Assembly: GCA_947487765.1 (NCBI GenBank)
Contig: CANKXO010000006.1
Location: 62,001-126,000, forward strand
DNA length: 64,000 nt
DNA from: an uncultured Pseudomonadales bacterium
Lineage (GTDB): Bacteria > Pseudomonadota > Gammaproteobacteria > Pseudomonadales > Cellvibrionaceae
Direction: 5' to 3'
Under the pieces are notes generated by a model. It made no database searches and was not told where the DNA came from. It saw only the letters and a list, made by a program, of their open reading frames with translations. Shown here one piece after another: positions 1 through 8,800 of this stretch. A program made the translations under genes and the position numbers. The first letter of the stretch is position 1; every line of letters begins with the position of its first letter.

Positions 1-448
1 GTCCTACCGTTGCACCAGCAGCTAGACCAGCAAAGCCAATAACAGAAAAGCCTTCTTTATCAAGAGCAAGAAAAAAACCTACAACACCACCAAGGCCAAG
101 GGTTTTTGTTATTTCCACCATCGCGCCAACGGTATTCCCACCTACAATGTCATCCCAACCACTTCTAATTGAGTCGGATAAAATATCAATGATTTTCTCT
201 TCTGGGACTTCCACATGCTCCGCGACTTCGCCCAAATTTTCCTTAGCGAACTTCACCGCCTTAGCAATATATTTATCTTGCTCAGATAATGTACCCTCAT
301 CTTCATTGATCGAAAATTGGGCTGTATATTGTGCGACGTCAACAGGACAATATTTAACAGCAATAGGGTGAGGTAATTCACCCTTGCGGACAATATCATT
401 GGCGTAAATGGCTGTTGTTTTAAAGTAATGCTCTGTCCAATGGTCCAT
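1..448 (-). CDS. Unrecognised gene downstream of hcp, candidate type VI cargo, 3' end outside window
   Basis: The reading frame starts at the ATG at 448-446 behind a clear GGAGG at 453-457 and runs off the window edge, giving 149 visible residues. The first ~100 residues are hydrophilic and acidic. Residues ~105-149 are glycine- and alanine-rich and hydrophobic, ending in two stretches that could insert into a membrane (VVGFFLALDKEGFSVIGFAG). I recognise no family. The gene begins 14 bp after the hcp stop codon on the same strand, so the two are probably co-transcribed. Genes immediately 3' of orphan hcp genes are often effectors loaded in the Hcp ring or their immunity proteins, so an effector with a membrane-active part is a reasonable inference, but the catalytic or pore-forming end is not visible. 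Confidence 0.75.
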   Translation of the reverse strand, partial: MDHWTEHYFKTTAIYANDIVRKGELPHPIAVKYCPVDVAQYTAQFSINEDEGTLSEQDKYIAKAVKFAKENLGEVAEHVEVPEEKIIDILSDSIRSGWDDIVGGNTVGAMVEITKTLGLGGVVGFFLALDKEGFSVIGFAGLAAGATVG

Positions 449-462
449 ATATAACCTCCCTG

Positions 463-951
463 TTATTTTTTAGTATTTGTCGCCGTATCAAAACCAACAG
501 AGATAGGCGCAGCAGCATTACCATCTTCGTCGTAAGGGATATACTTCACTTCCATTTCCACAAAGCTTAAAGTAATTTTTTCGTGTGGACGATTGATACT
601 TTGGGATTGAGCCGCAAAAGAATAGTCGCTCATTAAGGCGTTTTTCAGAACCAGCTCTAAAAAAACATCTGAACCACTGCCCGCGCCGGTTTTTGTGAAG
701 TGAATGGTGACGTCTTTACCAGTACCACAGCATGACTCTAGAAAAGCTTTCGGCGTAGCATTATCCGTATATTTGGTAATGACTAAATCTTTGATTTCCG
801 TATTACTGGACTCCCTGTCGCCCTTGGTCGAGGTAGCAGACGTTATCGCACGCGATATATCGTAACTACAACTTAACACATCCATCCAACCCTCGTGAGC
901 TTGGTCTGAACATTCCCCTTTAATACCATCGTAATTAACATAAATAGACAT
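463..951 (-). CDS. hcp: Hcp-family type VI secretion tube protein
   Basis: The 162-residue product has the usual Hcp length and the family opening: a short beta strand with YVNYDGIKGECSDQAHEGW, then a conserved serine-rich strand (VLSCSYDISRAI). The later segments FLELVLKNALMSDYSFAAQS and the EMEVKYIPYDEDG strand also fit the Hcp beta-barrel. Hcp hexamers stack into the inner tube of the type VI secretion system and can carry small effectors in their lumen. No other type VI structural gene (vgrG, tssB/C, clpV) lies in the 64 kb, so this is an orphan locus. The next gene downstream starts 14 bp later and is the likely cargo. No strong ribosome binding site is visible before the ATG. Confidence 0.88.
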   Translation of the reverse strand: MSIYVNYDGIKGECSDQAHEGWMDVLSCSYDISRAITSATSTKGDRESSNTEIKDLVITKYTDNATPKAFLESCCGTGKDVTIHFTKTGAGSGSDVFLELVLKNALMSDYSFAAQSQSINRPHEKITLSFVEMEVKYIPYDEDGNAAAPISVGFDTATNTKK

Positions 952-1447
952 AACTAATAGGTTTTAATAGCTGTTATTTGTCCCTATACCCTGTCGGTGT
1001 ATACCAACAAACAAACCGATCGGAAGGCTATAATAATTTACCAAGGGCAGCGAATAATGCTCTATCAAATCGTGAAGTAGTTAGCATAAAAAGGGGAACT
1101 ATTTACGTCTCTTTTTTATAATGTAGAACTGTGCGCCACGTCAGCGGCGCTTCGCTTTTTTAATTCGTGCGCCTTTGGTACATGGTTGATAGAAGCCCTT
1201 TAAAAACTGTTGTAACTAATGGCTTGTATCGGCTAGTAATAAATATCTGATACTAATGTTGGCAGGGTAATGCTAAATGCTCTAAAGCCTTGCCTTTGAG
1301 TGTAAGGTGGTTTGTTGAAAACAGCAGCTAAAGTGCTGTTTTCCTAGAGTAAGCGTCACGCTATAAAGGGAGTTAAACGATTATTTATCTCGTCAATTAT
1401 TAGATCCATGGCCTTCACAATGTAGAGCTATTTACCATAAGAACCGG
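952..1447. other. Gene-free stretch with two hairpins
   Basis: I find no convincing gene here. Two inverted repeats stand out. One is GCGCC/GGCGC at 1133-1137 and 1146-1150, followed by a T-run at 1155-1161, shaped like a plus-strand terminator although nothing is seen to be transcribed into it. The other is a perfect 10-bp inverted repeat at 1317-1326 and 1334-1343 with a 7-base loop and no T-run. The promoter of hcp should lie in the left part of the stretch. Confidence 0.5.
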
Positions 1448-1870
1448 TTAACGAAGATGATACAGTTCATACTCAATCGCCATACAAATATATTCCACCC
1501 ACACGCCGAGTTGCTGTGTGCTTTCTTTCTCGTGAAGCAAGTCAATGATAGATTTAAAATACACAAGGCTATTATTGATAATGTCCTTGGCATGATCATT
1601 CATCGGCCATTCAATCGTAATAAACAATGACTGGATATTATCCAACGTTGTCGATGCTAAAAATAAATCGACATCATCACCATATAACTCTTGCAAGGTG
1701 AGGGATACGTGGGACAATAAACTTACACAATATGAAAAGGTGTTTTTTGGGGAGTCTTTTATTGCTGGATTGAGATTAATAGTGGGGGCTGTGTTCAGTA
1801 TCGGTGACACGGGGTTGAGTGGTTTTATCATTTCAAAGTCCTTTATTTCCATTGAATAGTTACAACACAT
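1448..1870 (-). CDS. Unrecognised small protein
   Basis: I chose the ATG at 1870 because AAAGGTGG lies 7 bases upstream; the frame is open further upstream to an ATG at 1981, but that one has no ribosome binding site. The 140-residue product starts MCCNYSMEIKDF. It has a proline-rich linker at ~20-40 (KPLNPVSPILNTAPTINLNP) and then a mostly helical segment ending with aromatic-rich LYHLR. No signal peptide, membrane span or known motif is visible. The helical body with regularly spaced leucines could be a FliS-like or chaperone-like bundle, but that is a guess from composition only. It is isolated between the hcp pair and the candidate small RNA. Confidence 0.5.
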   Translation of the reverse strand: MCCNYSMEIKDFEMIKPLNPVSPILNTAPTINLNPAIKDSPKNTFSYCVSLLSHVSLTLQELYGDDVDLFLASTTLDNIQSLFITIEWPMNDHAKDIINNSLVYFKSIIDLLHEKESTQQLGVWVEYICMAIEYELYHLR

Positions 1871-2010
1871 CAGTAATCCACCCTTAAGGTATTTAAAGGT
1901 GGACAGGAGGGTGATAACAGTTCCGAAGTTCTGCTCCGAGTATTTCCCGAAAGTATTGTATTCCTCAGACCTCCCGTCCATGACGACGAGAGATAGCGAA
2001 TTTCAGACAT

Positions 2011-2042
2011 AAAAAAACCGCAGCACTACCTAACTACGGTTT
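2011..2042 (-). terminator. Rho-independent terminator
   Basis: A 9-bp stem (2034-2042 with 2015-2023, one G-U pair) with a 10-base loop is followed on the minus strand by seven T. It would end the candidate small RNA or the rsgA transcript. Confidence 0.75.
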
Positions 2043-2072
2043 GTCTGCTTCGAAGGAGTTATCACGCTCCAT
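2011..2072 (-). ncRNA. Candidate small RNA of about 62 nt
   Basis: The interval lies between a near-consensus promoter (2079-2106) and a strong intrinsic terminator. Its 5' half can form a GGAG/CTCC hairpin (2068-2065 with 2056-2053), and its 3' half is the terminator hairpin. It also contains a possible 12-codon reading frame starting near 2071 (MERDNSFEADKP), so it could encode a micropeptide instead. I do not recognise the RNA as a known family. It lies downstream of rsgA on the same strand; the alternative is that it is only the rsgA transcript end. Confidence 0.35.
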
Positions 2073-2078
2073 GTGTGA

Positions 2079-2106
2079 AGAATACCCTCCTAACCCCTGA
2101 TGTCAA
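2079..2106 (-). promoter_or_regulatory. Candidate sigma-70 promoter of a small RNA
   Basis: On the minus strand a consensus -35 box TTGACA (2106-2101) is followed, after 16 bases, by TATTCT (2084-2079). Transcription would begin near 2072 and reach the terminator at 2042-2011 within about 60 bases. Confidence 0.45.
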
Positions 2107-2217
2107 GTAGTCCTTCTATTGGTAAATGATATTACTCAACAAACTAAATATTAAATTAGGCGCCATTTTGTTCATTGATACTGAGGGGCTGGTATTGAGC
2201 ATTTTCAGAGATATCGT

Positions 2218-3327
2218 CTAATTTTCACCACTGCTACTAGCGCGCAATGCTTCGTAGCTGGCCATTCGATAATCGCTGATATGGCCATCTTCATGGGCCT
2301 GGTGGATGGCGCAGCCGGGCTCTTGCCTGTGTTTGCAATCCCGAAATTTACAATGCCCGATAAAAGGGCGTAGCTCGGTAAACCCATAGAGAATCTCTTC
2401 CGCATCCATATGCCAGAGGCCGAATTCACGTATGCCGGGTGAGTCGATAAGGTGCCCGCCATCTGGAAAATGGAAGAGTTGGGCCGTCGTCGTCGTATGA
2501 GTCCCTTTTTGGTTATAGTCCGAAATTGCACCGACTTGTAAATTGAGGTCGGGGATTAAGCAATTAATCAGTGAAGACTTGCCAACCCCTGACTGCCCGA
2601 CAAACACACTGGTATGCGTGGCTAGAAATTGTTTTAGTGATTGAAGGCCTTCATCGTCACTCTCTTCGCTCACTGTTGACGCGGTAATTACCTCATAATT
2701 TAAGTGTCGATAGAGCTGAATAAAATCATCAATCGTTGCTTGGTTCTCTTCGTTGACTAAATCCATCTTATTGATCACGAGAGCCGGTTGAATACCGACG
2801 GATTCGGCGGCGACCAAATAGCGATCGACCAGTTGGGTATGAGGTTTGGGAATCGGGGCAATTACAATGAGTACGCGATCAATATTTGCCGCGATGGTTT
2901 TCAGTTCACCGTAAGGGTCTGGGCGTGATAATTCAGAATCTCTGGGCTGTATAGCAACTACCACACCGGTTGGGTCGCCATCTCGCCAGACGACACGATC
3001 CCCAGTAACCAAGGAGCCCAAGTTAGTGCGAAAGTGACATCGACGGCGTTGAGGCGTTTTTTCGCTGGCACTCTCGTTGGGTATTTTGGCGTTGACCTCA
3101 TTATTAAGTTTTGTAGATAAGCTTTCCACTTCTACCTGAGTGCCATAATGAGCAATGATAAGCCCTAATTGCTCGGGGCCTAGTTGGCTGCCTTCTATAC
3201 CGGTAGCTTTACCCTTGCTATCTTCGCCCATGATTTGAGCGTCTCGTTTGGCTGCGCGAGCAGAGCGTTCTTGCTGAATTTTTTCAATACGCCAGGCCTG
3301 GCGTCGTGATAATTTGCGCTTGCTCAT
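2218..3327 (-). CDS. rsgA: Ribosome small subunit-dependent GTPase A
   Basis: RsgA is a circularly permuted GTPase that checks and matures the 30S ribosomal subunit. The 369-residue product has a basic N-terminus (MSKRKLSRRQAWR), an OB-fold region, then the permuted GTPase motifs: G4 NKMD near residue 185, the P-loop GQSGVGKSS near 243 and G3 DSPG near 292. A C-terminal zinc-binding segment with the cysteines and histidine of CKFRDCKHRQEPGC follows. The frame is open 21 codons further upstream, but the start at 3327 matches the basic family N-terminus. It is divergent from orn, a pairing common in gammaproteobacteria. Confidence 0.97.
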   Translation of the reverse strand: MSKRKLSRRQAWRIEKIQQERSARAAKRDAQIMGEDSKGKATGIEGSQLGPEQLGLIIAHYGTQVEVESLSTKLNNEVNAKIPNESASEKTPQRRRCHFRTNLGSLVTGDRVVWRDGDPTGVVVAIQPRDSELSRPDPYGELKTIAANIDRVLIVIAPIPKPHTQLVDRYLVAAESVGIQPALVINKMDLVNEENQATIDDFIQLYRHLNYEVITASTVSEESDDEGLQSLKQFLATHTSVFVGQSGVGKSSLINCLIPDLNLQVGAISDYNQKGTHTTTTAQLFHFPDGGHLIDSPGIREFGLWHMDAEEILYGFTELRPFIGHCKFRDCKHRQEPGCAIHQAHEDGHISDYRMASYEALRASSSGEN

Positions 3328-3430
3328 GGTAATTGGCACATATAAAAGAGATTCACTAAGATATTTCGCGGTAGAATAACGCAAAAACACCGAAGATACA
3401 TTTAATCACTGAAAAACGAGCCAGAATACA

Positions 3431-3967
3431 ATGAATGAGAACAACCTGATTTGGATTGATCTTGAAATGACCGGCCTTAGCCCGGCAGATGATGTCATTA
3501 TTGAAATTGCGACCATAGTGACTGATAGCGACTTGAATATTTTGGCCGAAGGGCCAGTTCGTGCGATACATCAATCCGATGAGCGTCTCGACGGAATGGA
3601 TGAATGGAATACTAATCAACATGGAAAATCTGGCCTGACTGAGCGCGTGCGTAGCAGTAAGATAACAACCGAACAGGCCGAGTCGGAGACCATTGAATTT
3701 TTAAAACAATGGGTGCCAGCAGGTAAATCGCCGATGGCAGGTAATTCTATTTGTCAGGATCGCCGCTTTTTGGCGAACTATATGCCAGCACTAGAAGAAT
3801 ATTTTCACTACCGCAATTTGGATGTCAGCTCGGTTAAAGAATTGGCTAAGCGCTGGCAGCCTGAAGTGCTTAAAGGTGTAAAAAAATCCGGTGCGCATTT
3901 AGCCATGGATGACATCAAAGACTCGATTGAAGAACTAAAGCATTACCGAGCCACTTTTTTTAAATAA
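3431..3967 (+). CDS. orn: Oligoribonuclease
   Basis: Orn is the 3'-5' exoribonuclease that degrades two- to five-nucleotide RNAs and pGpG to mononucleotides in the cytoplasm. The 178-residue product carries the DEDDh exonuclease signature: D10 and E12 in WIDLEMTG, an aspartate near residue 110 in SICQDRRF, and the H-x4-D pair in HLAMDD near 156-161. Length and start fit the family exactly. It is divergent from rsgA with 103 bp between the start codons, which must hold both promoters; no obvious sigma-70 boxes decide their place. Confidence 0.97.
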   Translation: MNENNLIWIDLEMTGLSPADDVIIEIATIVTDSDLNILAEGPVRAIHQSDERLDGMDEWNTNQHGKSGLTERVRSSKITTEQAESETIEFLKQWVPAGKSPMAGNSICQDRRFLANYMPALEEYFHYRNLDVSSVKELAKRWQPEVLKGVKKSGAHLAMDDIKDSIEELKHYRATFFK

Positions 3968-4042
3968 CAGATTGCGTTAAGCACGTTTTAATAAAACCTG
4001 TTTGCCTGTCTTTCAAAAGGAATAAAAAGGAATGCTAGTGAT

Positions 4043-4399
4043 ATGTATAGCCTAATGTTAATAGCTGTCGGTGTGGTTATTGTTAGCCACGTGGCCTTTA
4101 TGGCAATGGAAATGTTTTTTTGGTTGCACCCTAAAGTGCGCAGAATTTTTGGCAAGACAGAACAGCAAGCACAAGACTCAAAAGTGCTTGCCGCTAATGT
4201 GGGTTTATATAATGGTTTTTTGGCTGCAGGCTTACTTTGGGGTTTATGGATTAATACGCCGGGTGTACTCACCTTTTTTCTTGTGTGTATTGTTATTGCT
4301 GGTGTTTATGGTGGCTTAACCGCTAAGCGCTCCATTCTCTATATTCAAGGCTTGCCAGCAATTATCGCGTTAGCATTAGTTTGGTTTTATTTCTCTTAA
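4043..4399 (+). CDS. DUF1304 family small membrane protein
   Basis: The 118-residue product is almost entirely four hydrophobic helices: residues ~4-27, ~53-72, ~75-93 and ~100-117. The first helix runs into MEMFFWLHPKVRRIFG, the signature of DUF1304 proteins, which are inner-membrane proteins of unknown function. It follows orn by 75 bp on the same strand and could be in one transcript with it. AAGGAA sits about 10 bases before the ATG. It converges on queG. Confidence 0.8.
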   Translation: MYSLMLIAVGVVIVSHVAFMAMEMFFWLHPKVRRIFGKTEQQAQDSKVLAANVGLYNGFLAAGLLWGLWINTPGVLTFFLVCIVIAGVYGGLTAKRSILYIQGLPAIIALALVWFYFS

Positions 4400-4430
4400 C
4401 TGTGCTTCTTATAACTTCTCTTAATCGTTT

Positions 4431-5594
4431 TTAAGATAGCTTTGCTGGGTTTTTAATTTTTCTTATGCGTTTTTTGGGATTTTCCAAATTATTCCGCTGC
4501 TGTTTTAGCGCCCATGTAATATGTTCTTGCACCATTGCGGATGGAAAGCTTTGTCGTTTTTCTAAAGCATTAATATTTTCATGTGAGGGCGAGGCATTAC
4601 CAATGCCAATGGCTAAGTTTCGTAGCCAGCGCTCATAACCAATGCGGCGAATCGCTGAGCCTTCAGTGTTTTTCAGATATTCCTCTTCGGTCCATGCAAA
4701 TAAGCGCAGTAAATCGGCATCATGTAATTCGTGGCGTGGTGAAAAATCTTTTTCTGTCGTAGGTTTTGCAAATTTATTCCACGGGCAAATGAGTTGGCAA
4801 TCATCACAACCAAAAACGCGATTGCCCATCGGCTCGCGAAACTCTTCAGGAATTGCACCTTTTAACTCAATCGTTAAATACGAAATACAACGTGTGGCAT
4901 CTAATTGATAAGGCGCGACAAAGGCATCCGTCGGGCACACTTTTAAACAGGCTTCGCAATCGCCGCAGCGATTGTTAATATGAGGTTCGTCAACCGGTAA
5001 GGGTAAGTTTGTTATTACCTCGCCTAAAAAAAACCAACTGCCAGCGGTATCATTCAGCAATACGGTATGCTTACCTATCCAGCCTAGCCCGGCTTTTTCA
5101 GCAAAGGCTTTTTCCAGCACCGGCGCGCTATCCACAAAGGGGCGTTGGTTAATTGATGAGTCGATCATCTCTTTTAATTCATCGTGTTCAGCGCAATACG
5201 TTTCAATTTTTTTTGCTAATGTAGCTAAGCGCTTACGAATTAATTTGTGGTAATCTCGGCCCAAGGCATAGCGAGAAACGTAGGCTTTGTCTGCCTGTTT
5301 TAAAATTTTTACTTGTTCAGTGTTTTCAGGAAAATAATCCATACGCACAGAAATAATACGCAGCGCATTGGGTACTAATAATTCGGGCGTATTGCGTTGT
5401 GCTTGATGATTGCGAATCCATTCCATCTCCCCGTGATAACCTTTATCAAGCCACTGTTGTAAGTGCTCACTGTGTTGGCCGGGCTCAGCATCAGTAATCC
5501 CCACTTGCTGAAAGCCCAGCTCTCGTCCCCAGGTTTTAATCTGTTCAGCTAAAGCATTCAATGGGGAGGTTTGTAATGTTATTTTTTGCGCCAT
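4431..5594 (-). CDS. queG: Epoxyqueuosine reductase
   Basis: QueG performs the last step of queuosine synthesis in tRNA, reducing epoxyqueuosine with cobalamin and two [4Fe-4S] clusters. The 387-residue product has the DUF1730 N-terminal region (HGEMEWI, YALGRDYHKLIRKRL) and the cluster motifs CGDCEACLKVCPTDA and CDDCQLICPWNKFA. The acid segment IDSSINQRPFVDSAPVLEKA holds the catalytic aspartate. Its C-terminal tail resembles a short HEAT-like helical extension. It is alone on the minus strand; the neighbouring tsaE, amiB and mutL genes common in Pseudomonas are absent here, which marks the nearby rhs locus as an insertion point or rearrangement boundary. Confidence 0.96.
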   Translation of the reverse strand: MAQKITLQTSPLNALAEQIKTWGRELGFQQVGITDAEPGQHSEHLQQWLDKGYHGEMEWIRNHQAQRNTPELLVPNALRIISVRMDYFPENTEQVKILKQADKAYVSRYALGRDYHKLIRKRLATLAKKIETYCAEHDELKEMIDSSINQRPFVDSAPVLEKAFAEKAGLGWIGKHTVLLNDTAGSWFFLGEVITNLPLPVDEPHINNRCGDCEACLKVCPTDAFVAPYQLDATRCISYLTIELKGAIPEEFREPMGNRVFGCDDCQLICPWNKFAKPTTEKDFSPRHELHDADLLRLFAWTEEEYLKNTEGSAIRRIGYERWLRNLAIGIGNASPSHENINALEKRQSFPSAMVQEHITWALKQQRNNLENPKKRIRKIKNPAKLS

Positions 5595-5840
5595 AAAAGA
5601 GATGATACAGAAATTGACGGAGTAAAAGTAAAAAAACGAATGCGTTATTTTACAGTGTTAATAAAATTGTATGGGGCTATTTAATCGTTGGCATTATAAT
5701 CGTCATACTTGCAATCTAGAATGACTTATCTTATTCTCATGCAACAAAATATAGCTAGGGATGGCAAAGCAATAACCTCTAGCGTAAAAAAACCGACTAA
5801 ATAAGTCAGGTAATAATTAAAACAAAGCTCAGGGGTAATC

Positions 5841-8800
5841 ATGGCTTTCTTGCGTCGCCTTTCTCTTCTCGTTTCTTCTTTTACTTTTATTTTAGCCAGT
5901 GCATTGGCTCATTCCATCAATATCGATACTAACCGTTACGATATTTATTTTGGTGATGTGAATGGCGATGGCTTTGAAGATGTGTACTTTCATGGGAAGG
6001 AACTGTTTGTTCCGATTGCTGGTGATATCTTTATCCCACTGATATTACCGCCTTCTGATGGTTTTGCGTTGATTCGTAATTCTAGAACTCAAACGGTTAA
6101 TGGTTCCGCTGGGTTCAGTGATTATTGCGGAGATATTACTCATACATATCATCAAATAATAAGAGAAAATGGTGTATCGGATCCAGAGTTTATTGATTTA
6201 GACGAAGCTGATATAGCAGGTTTTAGGGCGGCTGTTGACGGTGTTGATTATGTTGGTGGCGATTTTAATGGCGACAACGGTATTGATTTCTTGTTGCGCA
6301 ACTTGGGTGCTGGTGACGCTAATAATACGCAGCTTGTCTCTTCTTCGCCTGGTAACTGTAGCCATGTTTACAATCAGGTAGTGGTTGAAGGTGGCGCTCT
6401 AGCAATTACTTTAGCTTCCACATCAGGCGATACTGTTCCTCAAATACTACAAACCTTTACGAGTAGTAGTTTTGCAGTGGCAAATATTAATACTGCCGCT
6501 ATCTCCATCCAAGATGCTGATCTGGACGGTCGCGATGATATTATTTTTAATAGTGCCGGTGAGCAGACGGTATGGTTTGCGCAAGCAAACGGTCAAATCG
6601 ATACGACTCAATATCAATCTGGAAATAACTTTCTTAAGCCCCCTGCATATACCGGTACCAGTGCAGGTGCATTTCGTGTCGCAGAAAGTGGGGCAGCCAC
6701 TTATTCGATGGAGTTGCCGGTGCTTGTTGGTACATCAGGCGTGCAGCCAGCGCTATCAATTAATTATGCCAGTAATGGCGGTAATGGCTTACTGGGTAGA
6801 GGCTGGTCTTTAGGCGGTTTATCATCTATTAGCCGTTGTCCAAAAACGCGAGCAACAGATAGTGAAGTCTCGCCTATTCGTTGGAATGCGGATGATCGTT
6901 TCTGTATGGATGGGCAGCGTTTAATTGTTACCCGCGGTAATTATGGCGCCCCTGGGTCATTGTATAAAACAGAAATTGATTCCTATGTGAAAGTGATGGC
7001 TGTTGGCGGTAGTGCGGGTAGTCCAGCGTATTTCAAAGTATTACGAAAGGATGGCTCTGTCAGCTTTTACGGAGAGTCTACTGATTCAAAGTTAATGGGT
7101 GGTAGCCATGTTTTATCATGGGCTTTGAGCCGAAGTGAGGATAGTGTAGGTAATCAGGTTAACTATATTTATAACAATAGCCCTGGAGAGCAGCATATAG
7201 AATTCATTCGTTATGCGTATGGAGATAGCAGCACTGATTATCATGCAGAAATTCAGTTTAATTATGAAAGCCGCCCTGATGATACCAGTGGTTTTGTGGG
7301 TGGTTACTTGTTTTCAACAAGCGAGCGCCTACGTTCTGTCGATATTCGTAACCAATCCAATGGGGCATGGGCCACATTACGTACCTTTAATTTTATTTAT
7401 GATCGAATTGGTCTGAGCAATCCGGCTAGCTTACTCAGTGCTGTGCAGGAATGTGTCAGTAACGGCAATTGCTTGCCCGCGACAAGGTTTGATTGGCAAA
7501 AGCCGGAAGCTATGGCGTCTTATGAGCCTGCTTCACAGCTTCATGGCTTTGACCGTAATTATGATTTGATACTTGATCGTCGCTTTTTGGATGTAAATGG
7601 CGACGGTTATATGGATATGGTGGTTCTTAATCAGAATGACTCCGGGACGATTCGACGCACAGATAGATATGCCATTCGTTATTTTATTTCGGATGGCCAA
7701 CAGTTAACTTCAGCTAATTTTACGAACGGTAACCATTGGTTTCATTTTACAGATGCGCCTGAGCCTAAAAGCATTTATGGCAATCATGTCAAAATCGAAA
7801 CTTTGGATTACAACGGCGATGGCCATCATGACTTGGCGGTGTTTCGCTCTTTGGTCGGCCACTGGCAAATCTATTTATCGGTGCCTAATGGTAACCAGTG
7901 GCAGCTTGATAGCACACCAATTGATCTAACTCAGCTGAATAGTATTAGCTATGTGTTTGCGGATATGGACGCCAATGGCTTGGTAGATGCGGTTTCACCG
8001 AATGCCATTCATTATTTGCTGCCTGCTGCTAACCCAACTCAACAGCTACCTTATGAGTTCGCTAATGTAAGCAATATGACGTTTGCAGCGTTTGGGACGA
8101 ATTCTACCTGCTCTCGTGTGGTAGGTGAAGGAGAGCCAATTGAATATTACCCGGCAACCTATGCATATCACTTTGTCTCTACTTACGGTGATATCGATGG
8201 TGATGGTGATATAGAGCTCGTTCTTAAAAAGTCAGGTAACTGCCGTAGTGGCCCTGCTTTCACTGAAGAGCTTGCGTTAGTAGAAAAGCAAGGTAACCAG
8301 TTCGCTATACTATCAACGCATAAAGATTCGAAGCGTAGAGTCGATCACGAAGCCCTTCAGCTAACGGATATTAATGGTGATGGCTTAACAGACCTTGTTC
8401 GTACGTCCAAAGAACAAAAACGCTGGTTTTTTCGTTTAAGTAATGGCAATGGTTTTGAGCCGGAGCAATATATTGGTGAAAGTTCTTTATATCGGGGGGC
8501 TCAGTTCGCTGATGTGAATGCGGATGGTCAGCAAGATTTTATTTGGCATGACCGCAATAATAACCAATTGCGTTTCCGCTTGTTTGATCAAACAGGTTTA
8601 ACCGCTACACATGTGTTAAGAAGCACCAATGGAAGTCGCTACGAAAGCCACTCATTTGCCGATATCAATGCAGACCGTCGCGTCGACTATATTCGTCAAT
8701 ACTGGGTAGAAAGTGCAGAAACGGGCTATATCCAAGTCGCGATGGCAAGCGGTAGTTCCCAGCCAGATAATACCATTTCAAAAATCACTAACGGTCTAGG

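Noticed and set aside
147-371. Plus-strand ORF of 74 codons across the first gene
   Set aside because: It is antisense to the minus-strand gene, which has a strong ribosome binding site and coding character; the plus-strand product is low in sense.
1131-1160. GCGCC/GGCGC hairpin resembling an integron attC site
   Set aside because: The conserved attC core sites are absent, and no integrase gene is in the window.
3968-4042. tRNA gene after orn, as found in some Pseudomonas-like genomes
   Set aside because: No cloverleaf or T-arm sequence is visible in the 75-bp gap.
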